Source: an uncultured Alistipes sp. (lineage in GTDB: Bacteria > Bacteroidota > Bacteroidia > Bacteroidales > Rikenellaceae). From it: a DNA stretch of 64,000 nt. A program made the position numbers and the translations under genes. Below, one piece after another: positions 60,369-64,000 of this stretch (positions are counted from its first letter, which is position 1; the number at the start of each line of letters is the position of its first letter). The DNA lies in assembly GCA_944323075.1 (NCBI GenBank), contig CALURC010000001.1:124001-188000 (forward strand), written 5' to 3'. The notes under the pieces are model-generated. The model ran no database searches, was not told the origin of the DNA, and saw only the letters and a list, made by a program, of their open reading frames with translations.

Positions 60369-63300
60369 ATGAAAAAATCCTATTTATCCATTTTGTCATT
60401 GGCCACAATGACATTGGTTTTCGGCTCATGCCAACAAGATGAGCCCGATTCAACCGCAGTTGGAGGTGAAGTAGATGTCACCCTGTCTGCGGGTCTTCCA
60501 TCCGGTCTGGCCACCTACGGCCCTTCGCATCTGGGTGGCGCAACTAACGTCGATCCCGACGAATATGACCTTCGATATACACTCGAAGTCTATGATGGGG
60601 ACAATATGGTCTATGAAGCCACCTCATTGGTCCCCGCCGATTTTTCGACCTCCAACGCCAGCTTCTCGGCCAGACTTCTCGCTAAAAAATACAAATTCGT
60701 CCTCTGGGCTGACTTCATCGCAAATGGAGCGACAGATGACTTATACTATAACACCGATGATCTCCGTAACATCAGTTACACCAACAACGTCAATGCAGCG
60801 AAATTAACCGACGACGCTATCGATGCATATTATAAGGTTGTTGACGTCGACCTCACGACAGGTGGCAAAAAACTCTCGGGTATTCAGCTTCAAAGACCAT
60901 TCGGTAAAATTCGTTTCGTCGCTACCGACGCTCTATCCGAAGGGGTTAATCAAACGGAAATCCCAGCCAGTGTGAAAATCGATTTCAAAGGAGCTTCCGT
61001 ACCTTCTTCTTTCAACGCCCTTACCGGTGAATCCAATGGAGCCATGACTATCGAAGAGTTAGCCTTCAAACCCGTACAGGAAGATGCCAATGTCGGTGGT
61101 GTAACCAAAGAAAATGCATACATCCTCGGATATGCATACCTCTTTGCTACCGAACCGGCTTCTGCTCATGAAATAGATGTAACCGTATATAGCGACGAGG
61201 CTGCAACTGCACAAATCGGCATCAGAAATCTATCCAACATTCCCGTTGCAGAAAACAAACTTACAACTGTCGTGGGAAATTTCTTCACCAACGAAGGTGA
61301 TATTGATGTCATCGTTGAGGATGAGTTCGGCAACACGGAAACCATCGATGTGGAAGATTTGTCATACCCGAATGAAGGTGTATTGAACACCACTACCGGT
61401 GTAACGTACGAAACCATTGCTGCTGCTATTGCAGATGCCCAAGACAATGCAGTTTTGACCCTTGCCGCACAACAATTCGATGAACTGATCGACATCAACA
61501 ATGCCGTTACTCGTGCCAGTGTTACGGCTCCAGCTTCTCTTACCATCGTTGGACAAAAAGGCAGCTTTGTACAAGGAGCATCTATTTATGCAGGAAATAT
61601 CACGTTGAAAAATATCGAATTCAATGGAACAGGAGCTTACGCTACCATACACGTCGGCAATGACGCCAAGGTAGCATTGCAAAATTGTACGATCAATGCT
61701 CCGGAAGGAACCGCTGGCCGCCCGATAGAAACAACCATGTCTTTATCTGGTTCTTTTATTGTCGATGGATGTGTAATCTATAACAATGGCCGAACCGACT
61801 CTTACCTTAACCCTGCAGCCAAAAGCGGAGTTATCCAAGTGACAAACAGCGAATTCATGGACGGTCATTTAGCCGCAGAATACCAAGTAGACAACACAAG
61901 CTCTGCCGCATATCCGGTAATCAAGGGCAATACTTTCAGCGCGGCTTCACACATAGGAGTATCTGACATTACCGCTCAAAGCGAAGCAGTCAACCTCTCC
62001 CGTGACGTAAAACTTTTCATCAACGAAATGATCGATGAGAACTCATTCGCTGATGCAGACCAGGTAAAGGTTGTCATCACTCCGCTTCCCTACGATCCAG
62101 ACAAGGCTACAATCGAACTTACCGAAAAAATTCCGGTTGGACCTGTCTACAACGAGACTACGGGACATGACTACATGAGCCTCCGGGATGCCGTTGTCGC
62201 TGCTGAAGAGGGCAACGTGATTATCCTCAGCGAAGGCGAATACGATCTCGGAGAGCCGGGACAGGCTGATGAAAAGGGTCCCAACGGATACTACCTCAAA
62301 ATCGACAAAGCTGGATTGATACTTAAAGGTGAAGGTGATGTTAAGGTGTTCACCTCCCACCAGGCTGGAGCAAATATCGGAGGTACGTGGAGTCTCCAGA
62401 ATCTTGTCACCGTAAAGGCCGAGAATGTTACTCTTGATAATATAACTTTCTATGCCAACTACAATGAATATTTCCAAGGCCCTAACAAAATCATCGAAGT
62501 CTACGCTAACGAAGGAAACAATTTCACAATCAAAAATTGTACGTTGGCTGATGCCGATGGCAAGAAAGATGCCGGAAGTCTGTACATCGGCAGCGACGGA
62601 GAACCAACTCTGACAGCAACCGTTGAAAACTGTACATTTGTCAACGCCGGCATTAGTGTACGGCCTAACACCTCCGCGACAGTCACTGGATGTACATTCG
62701 ATGGCATCAGAGAAACTGAAGGATGGAATACAAGCTTGAGCGTACGCGGCAAAGCTATTGTCACCGAATGTGGCTTTACAAATTGTGACGGAGCATATGC
62801 TTCTTCTGTCGTAACCGCATTAGGAGACGGTTTTATCGATCTGGTGAATTGCAACTTCCCGAGCGACAACGTTTACTGGACAAGTCACGACAACGGCATC
62901 ATCCTCATCAACGGAACCTATTCGTTCTCTGGCGGTGAAGGTACCTATGAAGAGCCTTATAAAGTTTCGACTCCCGAAGATATCCTGATGATCGGCAAGT
63001 TGTATAAAGCCGGATATTACGAAGAAATATACAATGCTTCATTCGAGATGACTGAAGACATCGACATCTCCGATACTTCTATAAAGAACCTTGGCGTTAT
63101 GGGCTTCCTTTTCGACGGAAACGGCCATAAGCTGACCGTCAACCTGACCTCAGAAAGCGGTGAAGGTTATGGAAACAATGTGGGTCTTTTTGCCGGATTC
63201 AATGGAAAAGGAAACAGCTACATCTACGAAGCCACGACCCCCGAAGAGCTCAACGACCCCAAAGCCTACGAGCTCAACGGTAAAAAATACATCATCAAAG

Positions 63301-63929
63301 GAGGTTGTATCCGCGATCTGGTAATAGAAGGTTCGATCTACTCAAATGCGGATGGAGCTGTATCACCTCTGGGTTGCGGCCAAAACACCGGATACATCAT
63401 CAACGTGAAAAACTATGCCGATATAACCGCTGAAGGTGACGCATACTTCGTTGCCGGAATCATTTCCGGAACCAGAGGAACGGGCCTTGTTCTCGATTGC
63501 GAGAACTACGGAACCATCACGGTCAATGGTAACAGCTCTGTAATCGGAGGTATAACAGCTCAGCTCTATGGAGGAAGTGCCTGCGACGGTACCTATCCCG
63601 ACATATTGGCACCCTACGCTGCTTCCGTACAGAACTGCAAGAACTACGGAGAGATCATTGCAAACGGCAGCAAAGACGTAGGAGGTATTGTCGGACAGAC
63701 GCACGGCTATGGCTATTCCAGATGTATCGTTAACTGTGTGAACGAAGGTAATATCTCAGGGAACACAAACGTCGGTGGTATCATTGGACGCCATGCTTCA
63801 ACAGGAGGTAACCTCATGCTCTCCGGCAATACAAATACCGGAACAATAACCAGCGCTGACGACACGGACGGCCCCATCTATGGTAAAAACGAAGGAACAC
63901 TGATTGAGGGGTCACAAAGCAACGAATAA
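60369..63929 (+). CDS. Large surface lipoprotein: fimbrillin-like N-terminus, beta-helix middle, GLUG-like C-terminus
   Basis: An 1186-residue lipoprotein. The signal peptide ends FGSC (Cys21), followed by QQDEPD, which favours surface export. Residues about 35-330 resemble DUF6562/Mfa-like fimbrillin domains (a strand-rich region with YDLRYTLEVYDGDNMVYE and GGKKLSGIQLQRPFGKIRF). Residues about 340-860 show two stretches of right-handed beta-helix repeats with recurring LQNCTI, IKNCTL, VENCTFVNAG and VTGCTFDGI. The last part (about 1030-1170) has GLUG-like units, CENYGTITVNGNSSVIGGITAQ, CKNYGEIIANGSKDVGGIVGQ and CVNEGNISGNTNVGGIIGR. It is probably a cell-surface adhesin or glycan-binding protein; no enzyme active site is recognised. 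Confidence 0.82.
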   Translation: MKKSYLSILSLATMTLVFGSCQQDEPDSTAVGGEVDVTLSAGLPSGLATYGPSHLGGATNVDPDEYDLRYTLEVYDGDNMVYEATSLVPADFSTSNASFSARLLAKKYKFVLWADFIANGATDDLYYNTDDLRNISYTNNVNAAKLTDDAIDAYYKVVDVDLTTGGKKLSGIQLQRPFGKIRFVATDALSEGVNQTEIPASVKIDFKGASVPSSFNALTGESNGAMTIEELAFKPVQEDANVGGVTKENAYILGYAYLFATEPASAHEIDVTVYSDEAATAQIGIRNLSNIPVAENKLTTVVGNFFTNEGDIDVIVEDEFGNTETIDVEDLSYPNEGVLNTTTGVTYETIAAAIADAQDNAVLTLAAQQFDELIDINNAVTRASVTAPASLTIVGQKGSFVQGASIYAGNITLKNIEFNGTGAYATIHVGNDAKVALQNCTINAPEGTAGRPIETTMSLSGSFIVDGCVIYNNGRTDSYLNPAAKSGVIQVTNSEFMDGHLAAEYQVDNTSSAAYPVIKGNTFSAASHIGVSDITAQSEAVNLSRDVKLFINEMIDENSFADADQVKVVITPLPYDPDKATIELTEKIPVGPVYNETTGHDYMSLRDAVVAAEEGNVIILSEGEYDLGEPGQADEKGPNGYYLKIDKAGLILKGEGDVKVFTSHQAGANIGGTWSLQNLVTVKAENVTLDNITFYANYNEYFQGPNKIIEVYANEGNNFTIKNCTLADADGKKDAGSLYIGSDGEPTLTATVENCTFVNAGISVRPNTSATVTGCTFDGIRETEGWNTSLSVRGKAIVTECGFTNCDGAYASSVVTALGDGFIDLVNCNFPSDNVYWTSHDNGIILINGTYSFSGGEGTYEEPYKVSTPEDILMIGKLYKAGYYEEIYNASFEMTEDIDISDTSIKNLGVMGFLFDGNGHKLTVNLTSESGEGYGNNVGLFAGFNGKGNSYIYEATTPEELNDPKAYELNGKKYIIKGGCIRDLVIEGSIYSNADGAVSPLGCGQNTGYIINVKNYADITAEGDAYFVAGIISGTRGTGLVLDCENYGTITVNGNSSVIGGITAQLYGGSACDGTYPDILAPYAASVQNCKNYGEIIANGSKDVGGIVGQTHGYGYSRCIVNCVNEGNISGNTNVGGIIGRHASTGGNLMLSGNTNTGTITSADDTDGPIYGKNEGTLIEGSQSNE

Positions 63930-63941
63930 TCAATATACCTT

Positions 63942-63963
63942 GACCTGAAAAAACAGGTCTTTT
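63942..63963 (+). terminator. Rho-independent terminator after the surface lipoprotein
   Basis: GACCTG (63942-63947) pairs with CAGGTC (63954-63959) around six A, followed by TTTT, 13 bp past the stop. The last 37 bases of the window show nothing further. Confidence 0.8.
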
Positions 63964-64000
63964 CACCCAAACAGCCACTGACTGCAGATTGCCTTTCAGT

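Noticed and set aside
63481-63860. Regularly spaced repeats near the window end, considered as a CRISPR array
   Set aside because: The periodicity is in the protein (GLUG-like units) and the DNA copies are not identical; they lie within an open frame.

Overview
The window reads as a chromosomal segment of a gut-type anaerobe of the phylum Bacteroidota, order Bacteroidales. A Rikenellaceae (Alistipes-like) or Odoribacteraceae-like source is my inference, not proven. Support comes from promoters of the form TTG-N20-TAnnTTTG with no sigma70 -10 box, lipoproteins with acidic residues after the lipid cysteine, a TonB-dependent receptor, BACON, SPOR, fimbrillin-like and GldE-type proteins, and strictly anaerobic ferredoxin and CoA-ester metabolism. 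No rRNA, tRNA, CRISPR array, insertion sequence or phage module was seen.

Layout. 1-611: 3' end of a GH97 glycosidase, apparently frameshifted by a GA duplication. 1057-5194 (minus): M23/LysM peptidase, then a four-subunit 2-oxoacid:ferredoxin oxidoreductase with a trailing ABM-type monooxygenase. 5373-8798 (minus): serC-serA-DUF1015 serine block. 9019-13170 (plus): yicC, gmk, nadD, a small protein, ddl, DUF3109. 13686-18392 (minus): zinc-type ABC permease, LptF/G permease, ribBA, fmt. 18518-25486 (plus): mtaB, an orphan four-helix-bundle sensor with trkH, a SPOR protein, nfeD-floA. 25719-30328 (plus): DUF2461, then an AraC regulator, TonB receptor and lipoprotein module.

30656-39284 (plus) is the metabolic centrepiece. 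One operon from one strong promoter encodes the succinyl-CoA to butyryl-CoA route: CoA-acylating succinate-semialdehyde dehydrogenase, 4-hydroxybutyrate dehydrogenase, 4-hydroxybutyrate CoA-transferase, [4Fe-4S] 4-hydroxybutyryl-CoA dehydratase with a translationally overlapping NifU-like scaffold, butyryl-CoA dehydrogenase and EtfBA. EtfB carries the motif typical of bifurcating ETFs. NfnAB (42656-44976), the 2-oxoacid oxidoreductase and a K+-dependent pyrophosphatase (48076-50283) complete a ferredoxin and ion-gradient energy theme.

39427-52436 also holds a GldE/CorC-type protein, mtnA, a DUF1573 protein, divergent bioB/bioD with nearly touching promoters, a SpoU methyltransferase, an HXXEE membrane protein and panB. 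52696-55837 (minus) is an operon of an EEP hydrolase and a BACON surface lipoprotein. At 55990-60130 a cobalamin riboswitch precedes a cysteine-rich CWC protein and a complete three-subunit biotin-dependent acyl-CoA carboxylase. This would tie B12 status to the propionyl/methylmalonyl-CoA step, and the biotin it needs could come partly from bioB/bioD. The window ends with an 1186-residue surface lipoprotein (60369-63929) with fimbrillin-like, beta-helix and GLUG-like parts, followed by a terminator.
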